From Lingula anatina (lineage: Eukaryota > Brachiopoda > Lingulata > Lingulida > Lingulidae): a DNA stretch of 64,000 nt. Of the stretch, positions 46,778 to 59,900 are shown in pieces. The notes under the pieces are model-generated. The model did not search any database, had not been told where the DNA came from, and saw only the letters and a list, made by a program, of their open reading frames with translations. Numbering within the stretch: the stretch's first letter is position 1; each line of letters starts with the position of its first letter. The stretch spans positions 540,548-604,547 of the forward strand of contig NW_019773670.1 in the NCBI RefSeq assembly GCF_001039355.2. The letters run 5' to 3'. The position numbers and the translations under genes were made by a program.

Positions 46778-47728
46778 GTACGCTACCCTGTTTCAGTCTT
46801 GTAACCGTCAAATGATATAACTATGTAGTATTCTCCCCTAAAAAGTGTTACCCCACCGCATTTATGTACATTGCTACAAGAGTACTTACTGTTACTATTA
46901 CGTTATAACTTGGCTACCGACCGAAGTGTAAAGTGGGAATGTGAGTAGTAGAACATTGAATAAGACTATTGAATATAACCGCTACACCAATTCTTGTTAA
47001 TATGCGGGTCCTAAGTGAGGAGGATACATTTTTGACCATAATGTTGACAAAGGCTGAAGTTTTGATCCGCTAAATTGTAAAGTTTCATGAGATTTAGAAC
47101 TCGACTTTAAAAAGAATGGGACAAATCATTTCCCTTCAGAAGGTGTTTGCACAATTACTGTCACGTTGAAAATGGCCAACAGGGGGATAGCCATGCAAAC
47201 AAAAATGTTTTTACTATATTTTGCACTGTATGTAGAACGCTGTCTCTCCGCAAACATTACAGAAATTTTGACTCCACGTACAGACACTTCTGACTCAGCG
47301 ACCCAACCATCTGGCAATTTGGCGATTCAAAACTCCCTCCTTTGTAAGCCAGCTGCTTGGTTTATTAAACTCTTATTATTTGAAATATAATATGTATTTC
47401 AATGGTCACGGTAGTTAGGTCAATCTTCTTTTACTCGGATCCCCAATTTACACGAAGATCGGTTGTTATGCAATAGTTTTTATGCAACAATAGCTGTAAT
47501 GCAATAATAAGATGGGTGACCTAGAAACTGTTAGACATGCGATAGGGGTGACAATTTCGCTACGGGAGTATATATACATTATTTGACAGTTTTTAAAATT
47601 CATCAATTAAAACTAAGCTTTCATATATCCAAAAGCCCATTAAGTTTAATCATATTCAAGTATAAAATTTCATCTAATACGATAATATGGTTCTTGGCCA
47701 TTAAAAGGAAGATTTCTCATGTTGATAG
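46778..47728 (+). other. Intron 8 of copy 5
   Basis: 951 bases against 277 in copy 1. The stretch 46830-47560 has no counterpart in other copies and contains unassigned small open frames on both strands (47166-47390 on +, 47126-47317 on -). It is probably an insertion of unknown type. Confidence 0.4.
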
Positions 47729-48299
47729 GACCAACTAGGGGGACATCCAGTTCTTGGTAACACTGTCCCTCTGATATTGTTTGGCTGCATGGCATTGTTC
47801 TGTGCTTTGAGTGGTCTATATCTCCCTGAAACCGCCCACAAACACCTCCCAGAGACCTTGGAAGATGCTCAAAACTTTGGAGTAAAACGGTTTCTTATGC
47901 AGTGCACTGTTTAAGATCTGTTGACGCCTCCTTATCTCACCCCTCATTTCATTCAAGTCAGCTGTCTTCTGCTGTCTGTCTTTCTCATTCGCGAGCACCT
48001 GTACACATATCCATTCATGTACAAAATTTAAGTCACACTACTTAAAACTATTGATAAAATGTGATGGGTATTTCCAAAATACAGTAAAAGTACATGCACA
48101 TGTACCTCCACGCTGGGCAGTACTAGCCGGCTATTTTGATTCTAAAGTTTTTAAACAATGCATTACTGCAAAACATTACGTAACATTGCTGTGGGAAAAC
48201 GCATTAATGTTACATACGTGTCTCCATTTCAGGTTGGAGAAGAATTTCCACAAAAGGTCAAGGGATAATGCTCCACAGACTCTTGAAATGGTTTCTTAG

Positions 48300-49666
48300 T
48301 TTCTACGACTATCCGGTATCACAATTTGACACATTGAACAATGCATTTTTATCTATTGTTTGATATGCAGCATATTTACAAAGCATGACGTTACAGTCAA
48401 TAAAGTGAAGATTTCCTTAGTTTTGAACTTAAAAGTCATATTTTCATTGTGCGAAAAAACTGGCAGTCCTTGGAATGGAAGCTTGGATGGGGTCCCATAT
48501 GATTCCGTGCGCCAGTTGAAGATTATAAACTTAATGTAGCTTAAACGACATCGTAAACTTCTGAGATCATGCCAAGATTTTTAAAAAAATTTAATACCGT
48601 GTCCAAAGTTAGCATGTTTGCGCATAGAGAGTTGAGAGAAAGAGCCTGTAATTTCATTTTGTTCCCATTATCTTCTTCGGGGGCCAGATATACATGAGCT
48701 TGGAACCCATGTTTGAAAATTGGAGTCATCTTAGGCATTTTTTAATTGCGAAGTAAAAAAAAAGCATCATTTCCTTTCCGAACCACCACGACCCTTTGTG
48801 ATGCCATTTAACGTATACTGTACATTTCTTTGGGTTTGCATTGTAATTTAAAAGGCAAATCTGTGGTTAAACAAGTGCCATATCAACGTCGTGTGTGCAG
48901 CAAGCATTAGCACACGGATTATAGTAAGGGGCGGAGTGTTTGACTATAAAAAAATAGCAAAATCCTGAGATGCATGTCCAGTGTATTTTATTATCAAAGG
49001 GTAATTTACAACACCTTTTCCATGACAAGAAAGAAAACTTAGTCTCTGCCCCATACCAAATGTGACCGACTGATCCGCTCAATTGCATTTAAAAAACTTG
49101 ATCTTGCAGCAAGATAATGTTAACGGGAGTGCTACTCCATTTGCATAAAGACAATTTACTGAGGCCAGTTTCCTACCAGTAATTTTTCGCATCTTTCTTT
49201 TGCTCGCGCACTGACATTATATTAAAGGCAAACATTGAAATGCACTGATAGTCGTCTACGATAACCTTAAACTAGATAAGAGCAGGTCAGAAACTGCACC
49301 ACTTCACATGGTGAGAAACTGAACTGGAGCAGAGCAATACATACACATGCAATTTTCCCACTATCAATACTTGTCGTGATATACGTGCGTTATACCTGTA
49401 CGAGGTGATTTTATTTTCATCAGCGATAACACTGCTTCTTTACAAATACTTTTAGGGGTTTTTTTTCTTTTTTTTTGGGGGGGAGGGCAGATACTTACAT
49501 TTTAAGCGTATATAAGTAAATGTAGGAAATAAAAGAGACCCCATCGCTGGCCTTAGTTTATGTTACTTACGTTTATCTTATCTGAAAAAGGTGAATGAAT
49601 GCAAAGCAAGCACTCGCAGCTGTTACACGTATATGCAAGGATTGATCACCAGTCAAACGACTAATG
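48300..49666 (+). other. Spacer between copies 5 and 6
   Basis: 3' flank of copy 5 up to about 48420, then 700 bases with nothing recognisable, then a diverged upstream region of copy 6. A GATA-type box (49274-49280) lies in a recognisable version of the conserved block. No gene is seen. Confidence 0.5.
49274..49280 (+). promoter_or_regulatory. GATA-type box upstream of copy 6
   Basis: AGATAAG within ACTAGATAAGAGCAGG. The surrounding block is otherwise diverged from copies 1-5, so the box stands out as retained. Confidence 0.4.
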
Positions 49667-52600
49667 ATGGAATTCGATGAGGTGATCCGACGTGTCGGAG
49701 AGTTTGGAAGGATTCAGTTGCGGACGACAATATTCGGTGGCTTGGTGACGATGACAACAGCACTGCAAATGATGGTGACAGTCTTCATGCAGCAATCACC
49801 GGCACATAGGTAAAAATAAGTATTTTGATGACGTTACCAACTTTGTCTTACTTTTTATGCGAGGTAAAACTAGACAACTTCCATATTCCTTCAAATCCTT
49901 TATAATCAATTTCTAACTACGCTATCTACAATTTATTCCTCTCCGTTCAACCTCTTACATCGTTCTCCCCCGTTTACATTACTTTCTGCGCTTAAGTACA
50001 ACGAGGTCATGTCAATCAACTAAGGTTACACTACAAAACACTCCCCGCTCTTATTCACTCACTACATGAATTTATTTTCGTTTAACGAGTCAACGTAAAT
50101 GTGTTAGAGAAGCAAGTCAGGTGAGGAAATGAGTTCATAGGGCGGGGAGTTTTAGATGCGCAGTTTGGGCATTGCGCAGTAGTATAAAAGGAACTGTGAG
50201 ATGAGTACATTTCATTCGAGACTGTTTCAGCTTGCTGCGTCGGGTCCAAGTAAATCGCAAATTTATACCAGACAAAAGAGTATTTTGAATAATACTGAAG
50301 TTGGTCAGAAAAGTAATATATCAGACAAGGTACAAAAGGAACCAGTTGTGATAGGTCGGCGTATAAAAGGGTATTCTTTTGGTATTAGTAATGATCCATC
50401 GAGAATGCATAGAGCAGTGTTAAATGTATAAAATTAGTAATAAAGAAGAGATGATAGTTGTGACAAGAAAGTAGAAATTAGTAGTTTTTGATGTACAGGA
50501 AATTCTGGACATGTACACATTCGGTAATATATATAAGAATGCAACAGTTCAAATATGGAATGAAAGATGTTATTGAAATATATAAAAGGTGGTTAAAATT
50601 TAAAGTGTAAAAAAAAAGAGGAAGAACGAAAAGAAAAGAAAATAGCAGATGTGGTGGTAACGAGATGTTGGTAGATGGTTATAGTCGGAGAGTTTGTGAA
50701 GTACAGTTAATGCGTGGTATGTACGCATTCTGCGACGCAGACAAGCATGCAACAGCTCGTACAATGTAGCAAGGGTTAACGAAATAAAAATTATTTGAAT
50801 TTGATGCGGTGGTTGGTGTTTTCGTTGCGAGTTATTAGACGATAAATGATGTATATGCGATTGAGTGAAACGATAAGAATTTAATGTCACTTACTAATAT
50901 TACAGTTTCACGGACGTGGGTGGCGGTGTAACAGGTGGCGGGAGAACAACGCGCCTCTTAAAATTGATGCTTCAAAACAACTGTTAATGTGATAGCGTTC
51001 TACATACAGTACAAAAATCGACGACAGTGAGGTTATATATGGACCTCAACTACATGTATGGCCAACAGCAGTGATTATAAGGACTGAATCGTATCAATCG
51101 GTGGATCAAAGCCAAATACAGAAATATATATGTAAAACCAAACAGTCAACATAACTTACGTTAATTTAGGCAAATGATGTACCCGTAAACACATAAATCC
51201 TGTTTTTAGGTGTGCCATTCCAGGCCTGGCAAACGACACCTTTGAAATCCAAGGTGCCTGGCACCAATATCTTATCAACCAAACCATTCCTGTAGACGAG
51301 AATGACCAGTATGAGGGATGTCTGTGGCGTAGTGGAAATGATTCCGGGAATGGTAGTGTTTTGTCGTGTAATGAATGGGTTTATGATACATCTGTATTCC
51401 CGAGAACGTTTCCTACAGAAGTGAGGCAATGTCTTTATTATTTCATAACAATGATTTTGGACGCGTTTTATTATCAGTGTAATCTTAATGTTATTTTGAT
51501 ACAGTTCAATTGTTACATTGTATCATTAAATGCTTAGTTTTATATTTAAAAATTAGTCCAGCAAACCTCTTTTGAAGTAAAACTTACATTTCAGTTTATA
51601 TTTTTTCAATTTATTTAATTATTTATTTATTTTGGTTAAATGAATAAAATGTCAATCTTAGTGGCGCATATGTTAATTGATTTGATGCATAAAACATAGG
51701 ACATTATCGCACAGCAGATGTCGTTCACCTGGTAATTTCTATGGCAAATGAAATATTATACCAAAGTTTATATTTCAGTTTGGTCTATTATGTGGAAGTT
51801 CCTTATTGATAAATATGGTGAACGTGGTCTATCTAACAGGGGTGGCTGCAGGGGCTATTGTTGGCGGCCTTGCAGCAGACTGGTAAGCCTTTTTTTTATT
51901 AAATCTTTTTCCCTCGGTGCTTGTACATTCTATCTCGTTCAGATACGTGCATTGGCTCACATATTACACATAAATCAGTGCTTCTTTCGTATGACTTTCA
52001 TTGACAGTTGAACATGGATACCAATTTCAGTCCTTTGACAGTGTCCACTAACAACAAAATACCAAACATGTTTAATTAGGGTTCTATCAAAGGGTTGAAA
52101 CGATTGTAAAAAAAGGCTTCTTTTAATTTTCAGCATTGGTCGTAAAACAGTAGCCTTCATCTTCTGTTTAATCCATGGAGTCGGTGGGGTAGGAGCGGCA
52201 CTCTCACCTACCTACGGGGCCTTTGTCGCATTCCGATTCTTCGTCGGGACTTGTCACGGCGCTGCAAATAATTGTGTGTTGGTACTGGGTAGGTAATCGT
52301 ATGATGCACCGCGTTTGATATTCTTTGCTGTTCAGTGGCGTGCGGAGCCAAGGTTTGAAAAATTGCGAGAAATTTTGTAGTCATCTAAGACTAAACTTTT
52401 GAGATGTTACTTATCTTTACCCTGATGCCATATTTTGTTGACCGTGATTTGAAATGCCTTTGAATTTAAATTCACATAATATAATCTGCAGTCAGTGTTA
52501 CAGCTTCCAATTTGCTATGCTATGCGTTCGTGTATTAAAAAATTCTAATAATACATCGTATGATCATTGTTCTTACTTCATGTAGTCACATACATTGCAG

Positions 52601-52771
52601 GTATGGAGTTTGTTTCTCCAAGAAAACGGATTATATCCGTATGCGTATTAGGCATATCATGGGGTGCGGGCATCGTGCTTGCAACCCCTCTGGCTTATCT
52701 TATACGGGACTGGAGATATCTGCAGTTAACCGTGGCACTGCCCCCATTCCTATATCTAGGATTCTGGTGGT

Positions 52772-52814
<43 letters not shown>

Positions 52815-55600
52815 GCAAGCAAGCTGATTCTTGATGTCTTTCTTTGTTTATTTCTGTTTTGTTGCACAAACATCAGACATCAGACAAGCACACTTTGAAT
52901 TTGCATGGGGACAGCAAGACAACATGTGGTCCTTTAACATAAAATCAAATATGTCTCTCATTCCCCATGTTGTTTTTGCCTAGTTGATGATACGTTAACT
53001 CAACTCTGATTGGTAAAAAAAAACATGGATTATGTCGTCGGTAGATATCATGTTTGGGCATGACCTCAGCGGTCAGTATTGAGTTTTATATCAAACCTCG
53101 AATTCCCGTATATGATAATTGTTTTCTATGCAAATTGTGTAAAAGACACAGTACATTTTAAACATTATTAAACATTCATATTTGCAGGATAATCCCGGAG
53201 TCCCCTCGCTGGCTGTTATCTAGGGGGAGATACAAGGAAGCTGAGAGGATAGTGCGGTGGGCGTCCAGAGTGAATGACGGAAAGATGCCGGAGACCGGTC
53301 ATTTCTTGAATGAGCATTCTTTGCAAATCACTCCGACTTTAAGTCCCCTGAAGATTTTTAAGGCACCAAGACTTATGGCGAGGACAGCAGTAGCAATCTG
53401 TGGCTGGTATAAACATTGTTTTCGCAGTTTGGCAACACGCAATTGACATTTTAAGTTACACGTTTTCATGTTAAAAAACCAAATGCGCTTATTTTAACCA
53501 AGAATTAATAGGACTCTTTATAGGTCACCCAATATGACAAATCGTTATAAACATTGAGAGCGTTCAAACAAATGTCTCACCAAAAACCTTACTACTATGT
53601 CATTTTTAGGATCACAGTTGGAATATCATGGTATGGTCTTACACTAAATCAGGGGTCTCTAGGAGGTGACGTCTTCCTTAATGCTCTAGTACTGTCTCTG
53701 ATCGACCTGATGGCTTTCCTATCGTTGACGATCATCAATAAAGTTGGTAGGAGAAGAGCATACTGTGCCAGTATGATGCTCTCTGCCCTGTCTATGTTGT
53801 CAACTATACTGGTCCATTTCTTAGCAGACAGAGGTATGATTTAAAGGGTGTGAATATTCATTGGAAATCGTTTTATTTACACTTATAAGAAAATAGATGT
53901 TAAATTTTATTTGGTTTTGGTGCTAGACGTGTGCTGTAAGTAATCTGTTGTAAATATTTTTCATACACTTCTTATGCTGGTATTGATTTTTATTCGTGGT
54001 AAACATTTAAGTACGAAATGTTGCACACGGCTTTGGTTTAATTTATAGTCACAGTGATGGTATCCGCGCCATTTTTTAATCAATTATAAGGCAATATTTA
54101 GTTTTAAAGGGGCTAAATAGTACTTTGCATTTAGTACATTCCCAGTAAGATAAAAGGGTCCACTTCAATTTTACAGAAAGTCAGTCAACTAGTACCATCT
54201 TCACAGCTCTGTACACGATAGGGAAGTTGGGAGTCAGTGCTTGCTTCTGCCTTCTATTCATCTGGAATGGAGAGTTCTATCCTACGCCCTTGCGAAACTT
54301 TGGGATAGGATTAGGATGTACATTCGGCCGCATTGCGGCTATTTCATCTCCGATTGTAATGGTATGTTAACGTTATGGCACAGCTTCAGTATAAAAATAA
54401 TATTTCCGGTCAGAAACAACTATTCACTTTCGATGTATTAGGAGCCCTTTGGTGTTTGTAAATTTTTTACTCTAGTCTACGTTAAATGAATCTAACTTCC
54501 TGGGTGTTTAATCTGTACTTATACCCCGGTAGACACAGTAGCTATATATTAAAAATAAAATCACAGTGAAAAATAGCTTGTATCCCGCCTTATCAAAACG
54601 ACGCTGCAGTGAAAAGCAAATACGTGACCCCTGACACTATAATATTGTGACATACTGAAATGACGTTCCAAAAAGAATATCGAGAAATTGATTATTTATT
54701 CTAAACGCAGCAATTCGATATACATGTGGAGGTGTAACTTTCATCAGCAGTTCTCTTTTTAATTATTTATGATATATTTATATTATTACCATTTAGTTTC
54801 AACACGCCCCATTTTCATAAACCTTTGGGTAATATTTATCCACTGGATACAATTGTTTTCTTTGAATAGTAATCCTGAGGATAGCAGCCATATTAAAACA
54901 CTGGATAGCAATATCAAAAACAAAAATAGGTATCTAGTGTTAAGAAAACATTACTTTACCCACAGGATAACTGACCGGACGATAAAAGTTTAACTACAAA
55001 GAATGAAATAATCCGAAGGGTGGGTGTTAAATGAAAAAAGTTTTCATTATTTGTAGGACCAACTCGGAGAACATCCAGTTCTTGGTAACACTGTTCCTCT
55101 GATATTGTTTGGCTGTGCTTTGAGTGGTCTATATCTCCCTGAAACCGCACATAAACACCTGCCAGAGACCTTGGAAGATGCTCAAAACTTTGGAATAAAA
55201 GGGTTTGTTATTCACTATGCTTAACGAAACCCCTCTCCCTTTCTCTCCCTCTCTCTCTCTCTCTCTCTCTCCAACACACACACACATACACACGCACACA
55301 CACACACACACACTCTTAATCACGCACACACGCACACACACACACACACACACACAAACCATTCAAAGTTGTAATCGAAACAAAATAATTTCACTTCCTT
55401 CTCACAAAATATGTCTTGTTAACTATTTAAACGCCGTCAAGACGGAATATAGATGAGTTATGGGCAAGACATTTATGATATCGGTTCAACAGCAATATAT
55501 GTACATGCAGTATTAACCTAAAATACATTTCAGGTGTGAGGAGGCCGTCTACAAAAAGTCCAGTGAGACAGCAGCACCATTATTTGAAATGAAATCTTAA
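49667..55600 (+). CDS. SLC22-like membrane transporter, copy 6 (10 exons, 540 aa)
   Basis: Exons: 49667-49809, 51210-51420, 51779-51882, 52134-52288, 52601-52769, 53188-53406, 53610-53833, 54177-54361, 55057-55202, 55534-55600. All are in phase and open. An extra in-frame ATG at 49664 could add one Met. The start at 49667 matches the other copies. Exons 3-8 are clearly diverged from copies 1-5 (for example GRKTVAFIFC, AGIVLATPLAYL). Exons 2 and 9 are nearly identical to them. Exon 9 lacks 15 bases, removing five residues (Met-Ala-Leu-Phe-Cys) from the last membrane helix. Residue 370 is Phe and R460 is kept (GRIAAISSP). Exon 10 is of the copy-7 type (CEEAVYKKSSETAAPLFEMKS). A poly(A) signal is at 55955-55960. 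It is probably expressed, but the shortened TM12 leaves doubt about function. Confidence 0.85.
50183..50444 (+). other. TATA box, 76-codon ORF and AATAAA inside intron 1 of copy 6
   Basis: TATAAAAG (50183-50190) is followed by an initiator-like TCATTC about 25-30 bases on, an open frame (ATG 50201, stop at 50429-50431) and AATAAA at 50439-50444. The peptide (MSTFHSRLFQLAASGPSKSQ...) is basic and Ser-rich and belongs to no family I know. The ATG lies upstream of the expected start of transcription, which argues against a simple gene. A solitary LTR from a retrotransposon would show the same TATA-plus-AATAAA layout. No counterpart exists in the other copies. Confidence 0.3.
52773..52811. repeat. 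Poly-T in intron 5 of copy 6
   Basis: It starts 4 bases after the exon 5 donor: the text goes GGTAGG then T run. Such closeness to a 5' splice site is unusual but the donor itself is intact. Confidence 0.9.
55231..55353. repeat. (CT)n-(CA)n microsatellite, intron 9 of copy 6
   Basis: Same compound repeat and position as in copies 1-4, although most introns of copy 6 share nothing with theirs. Confidence 0.9.
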
Positions 55601-56921
55601 TCATATCAGTATGCCATCTGGTGACACAATTTGAGACGAATGGGCTTTTTTTTTCATCTCCTTCGCTTAGATGCCATGCACGTTTTAAACACAAACTGGA
55701 TAATACGATTTCAAATGGCATTGACAGACTAAAAAATGCGTTTTCACTGACCAAATGTATTTCTACAATGGGAACTGCATTTATTTTCACTGCCTCACAT
55801 TAGCAACTTAAATCGAAGGATGGCTTTTCATACTTCAAGTTTCAATGTGCGACATGTCGCAACTTAGTGAAATCAAATTTATCATTCTATTAAAAACGCT
55901 AGACTGATAAATGATTTTTTTTTAATTCAATAGTGCAAACTGAACATGCCTGGTAATAAATTTACGATCGACCTAAGACATACAAAAATAATTGTTTTTT
56001 TTTTTTTTCTCTCTTCCTCTTCTTTTTAATTTCAAGTAAATTAAAATAAGTAAATTAAAATTAGTACACACGTGGCAAGTGGATTCTGTGAACAGAAACA
56101 TTTCACATCTAGGTTGTCTCTAAAATAGCGGAAAAGCCCCTAATTTGGTTTTAACATAACATAACGGCGATGATCTACATGTATATTCCGTTATCACCTG
56201 GCTACTGGGTCACCGAAGATGAAGATCGTTACACGCCTTATAGATTTTTTATGTCATGAGAATTTCTGTTCTATTAAATAACACCAATAAATAATGTCTA
56301 TAAAGGCGTAAAATAAATGGTAATTGATGCGCTTGCCAATCCATGCAATCCTGTCCTGACGTAACACGTCTTGCTGGTTGAGGTCACGAGTACTTAGTGC
56401 GCAGCTAACCGAGAGAGCGCCGGAGACAGCTAGGAGTGGCATTCCAATGAAACCTGCTGTCCGTTTTCCATCCTTCCGTGCAGGTGGCAAAAATAAAGAT
56501 ATTAAGATAGATATAAGTGATAAAATGTCATTGATTTAAATTAATGAAATATATATTGAACTGTCTTTAGTCATAATGGTCCTGTTTCATAGTCCACAGT
56601 ATTGCTATTTAATTGCTTTTGCCAATGTGCCCTTATTTTTGTTTATATTTTATATCTCGGCTTATTCTGAAATAAAAATTTGCCTTATTTTTCCACAACG
56701 GATCGTACCCCCACCCATATATATAAACAAAATCCTATATACAAAATATCATCCATCGTCACTAAAATGAACCCCTATAGGAACTGTTTATGTGAACATC
56801 TATTCTTCTTGTGTGGATTTTACCACAGCAACCCGCATGTTTTTGTTTATTTCTCATGTTAACAGAATTTCTGCAGTTTGCATCCTGAGAACATACAAAG
56901 TGCTGACATCACGCACAGAAG
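55601..56921 (+). other. Spacer between copies 6 and 7
   Basis: 3' flank of copy 6 (to about 56000, clearly similar to 62171-62570 after copy 7), then spacer similar to the DNA before copy 8. No GATA-type box or upstream ORF of the copy 1-5 type is seen. No gene is seen. Confidence 0.55.
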
Positions 56922-59900
56922 ATGGACTTTGATAAAGTTGTCCAACTTGTTGGTGAGTTTGGAAGGATCCAGTTGCGTACAGCGGCATTTTCTGGATTGG
57001 TGACGATGTCCACAGCTTTACAAATGATGGTGACTTTATTCATGCAACAGTCACCGCCACACAGGTACTACCTGTACAAAAGAAGCTATTAAATGAAAAG
57101 TGTGTAGTAGCACAGTAAGGTGATGTGAAGTAATCAGCTTTGTGTAAAGTGAATATTTACAAGTACACATAAACATTCTGAGACGTATATGGCATGAGTA
57201 ATATTGCAAATTATTAGATTGCTGATGAAGTAAAGAACAAACAAATGCTGTAACTAACAAAAATGTTTTTGTTAAAGATGCGCCATTCCAGGCCTGGCAA
57301 ACGACACTTTTGAAATCCAAGGTACCTGGCACCAATATCTTATCAACCAAACCATTCCTGTAGACGAGAATGGGGAGTATGAGGGATGTCTGTGGCGTAG
57401 TGGAAATGATTCTGGGAATGGTAGTGTGTTGCCGTGCAAGGACCTGGTTTATGACACATCTGTATTCCCGAGAACGTTCCCTACAGAAGTGAGTATTTGT
57501 AGTACAATCATTTTCACTTCATATTTGCCGTCCATTTATTTCTTTTGTTTCGTCAAAACACTAAAATCACTCAACCATAATCTCACTAATTCATATCTCA
57601 TTATTAGTCAATGTCGCAGATTAAAGAAATCATATTTATGTAGCCAAATGTTCACAAGCACAACGAAGCTCTGTTTTTGCTCCAAATTAAGTAAGATAAG
57701 TCCATATGACTGAAAATTGTCATTGTGACGAAAACTAATAAGATACAAAGTTACAAAACTGGGGAGATAATCAAACATCCCCCAAACTATATACCCTGTA
57801 CGTGCCATAATATAAAAATAATAAAGTATGTTAATGAGTGTAACCAAGATTAATCAAGAAAAATATGAGAAATCATAACAGCTATAGGAGCAAAAATTTG
57901 GCGCAAATGAAAATAAAAGGCAGTCTTGCCTGTCTTATGACACAGACGATCACCCCCGAATGCATAGGTCTACTTTCCATTCCACAGATTATGTGTAAAC
58001 ATACATAATTGAATCTTCTGTCTACCCACATCACAGTGAACAAAATAAACAAATTAGTAGACAGGAAATCATTTAGCCATATAATTACTTCCACTTTCAT
58101 TCTATGCGTCCAGTATATATTGTCCGAGATAAGGAGGTACCAATGATCTATGATTATTTTCCTTTGAACACCAATAGATCATCGTCTTCATGTCAAATGC
58201 CAACAACTTACAAAAATAGACTAGTTGCTTTTCGACCCGTATAACCTACATTTTTACATACTGATATACATGATTGAAAAAGTTGTTTACTTCAGTTTGG
58301 TCTATTATGCGACGATTCACTACTGGTAAATATGGCGAACGTAGTGTATCTAGCAGGCGTGGCAGCAGGAGCAGCTGTTGGAGGCTTGGCAGCAGATCTG
58401 TAAGATAACGTATTAAGATTTTAATATGGATTTCGAGTTGAAATCAGTAGATAGTCTTTACTCAACTGCCAATAATAAACCGATTATTGATTCTGTAAAA
58501 TACTTAAAATATGATCATAGTGCGTTTGATTGCGTTCGGAATTTGCTTACATCTCATCCTATTTTTCATCCTTTGTTATCGAAATATCCGTATAATGAAA
58601 GCAATCCAATATGGCCATATCCAGTCACCATCTGGCGTTATGTTAAAATGACGTTATGCGTCTGCTAGTATGTTCGTTGGTTGTATAAAAATTCCCATAT
58701 AAAAGCTAAACCCACATACACTTAGCATTTATTTTGAAACATACTGTTATAAACCTTTTTTTCACAGTTATCACCATTCTGTAACCTCTTTCCTAAGATA
58801 GCTAGGACGCGGTAATAATTAATGTGGATTTTCAGCATTAGATTCCAAATTTGGTATCCTTTTTTCCTACAACCACTTTTGTTTTAATCGAAACGAGATA
58901 CTTTCGGTTTTCAGTATCGGTCGGAAGTCTGTATCTTTCCTCGCCTGTTTTGTACATGGTGTCGGAGGACTAGGAGCTGCTTTGTCACCTAACTACGGGG
59001 CTTATGTCGCATTCCGTTTCTTTGTTGGCAGCTGTCACGGGATTCTCAACAGTTCTGTCACGGTTTTAAGTATGTATAATCACGTAAAAGTAAGTAGTAA
59101 TTGGTCAAGTGTAACTGGTCAGATATTACATATAGAAAGTATTCCGTTTTCCTGATGAGCATATCGATAAAATGAAGTCAAACGGATTTCCTGTTAGAGT
59201 TGTAGGTCACTACCACCGTCAAAGTTGGGTGTTTTAGAAGACTTGAAAACCAATATCAAAATACTGCAGCCGTTTCTAAATGTTGTAACATATTTGATTA
59301 AATGAGTCAGAAATGGTTATGCAAGAGGTGCAAAGCCCGATGTTATCGACTTACTGTTTGGTTATTCCACAATCTGTTTTTAATGTGAATGATACACTGT
59401 TCTTACTTTGGCAGGCATGGAGTTTGTGTCACCAAGAAGACGATTGACATGCGCGTGCAATTTGGGAATATCATGGGGTATTGGAATGATGCTTACAACC
59501 CCTTTAGCTTATTTTATACGGGACTGGAGATATCTACAATTGGCTGTGGCCTTGCCACCATTCTTATACCTAGGCTTCTGGTGGTACATTTCTCTATTTG
59601 TTTGGCATATAGCGAGTTATTTAAATGAGGGTGCCTCTATTCAGCCAGTTTTCCCACAAAACTTTGAGTACGCTTTCGAATCCAAACATACTTATAAAGT
59701 GTAGTCATGTAGTAAACTAGTGCAATTCTAAAAATTGGGATCATAGGAGAGGCAGACATAGTGGGGAAATAGCTAGGATTAAACTAAAATAAATTCGTTT
59801 ACGAATCGAAGTTTTAGATTTATACAACATTTAGTTCCTTTACAGGTTAATCCCAGAGTCTCCTCGCTGGCTGCTATCTAGAGGTAGATACAAAGAGGCA

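Larger units (their letters stand above)
42485..48299 (+). pseudogene. SLC22-like transporter, copy 5, with one premature stop
   Basis: Exons: 42485-42627, 43599-43809, 44066-44169, 44606-44760, 45053-45221, 45452-45670, 45959-46182, 46593-46777, 47729-47889, 48233-48299. All splice sites and phases are intact. The only disabling change is TGA at 44658-44660 (codon 171, where other copies read GGA Gly), which would truncate the protein in the third or fourth membrane segment. Everything after it is open and well conserved, including PESPRWLLSRGR, Y370 and GRVAAIVSP. It is therefore a very young pseudogene, a stop polymorphism, or a base error. Exon 10 differs (RLEKNFHKRSRDNAPQTLEMVS, ending TAG). 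The CT/CA microsatellite of intron 9 is missing. A poly(A) signal is at 48399-48404. Confidence 0.8.
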
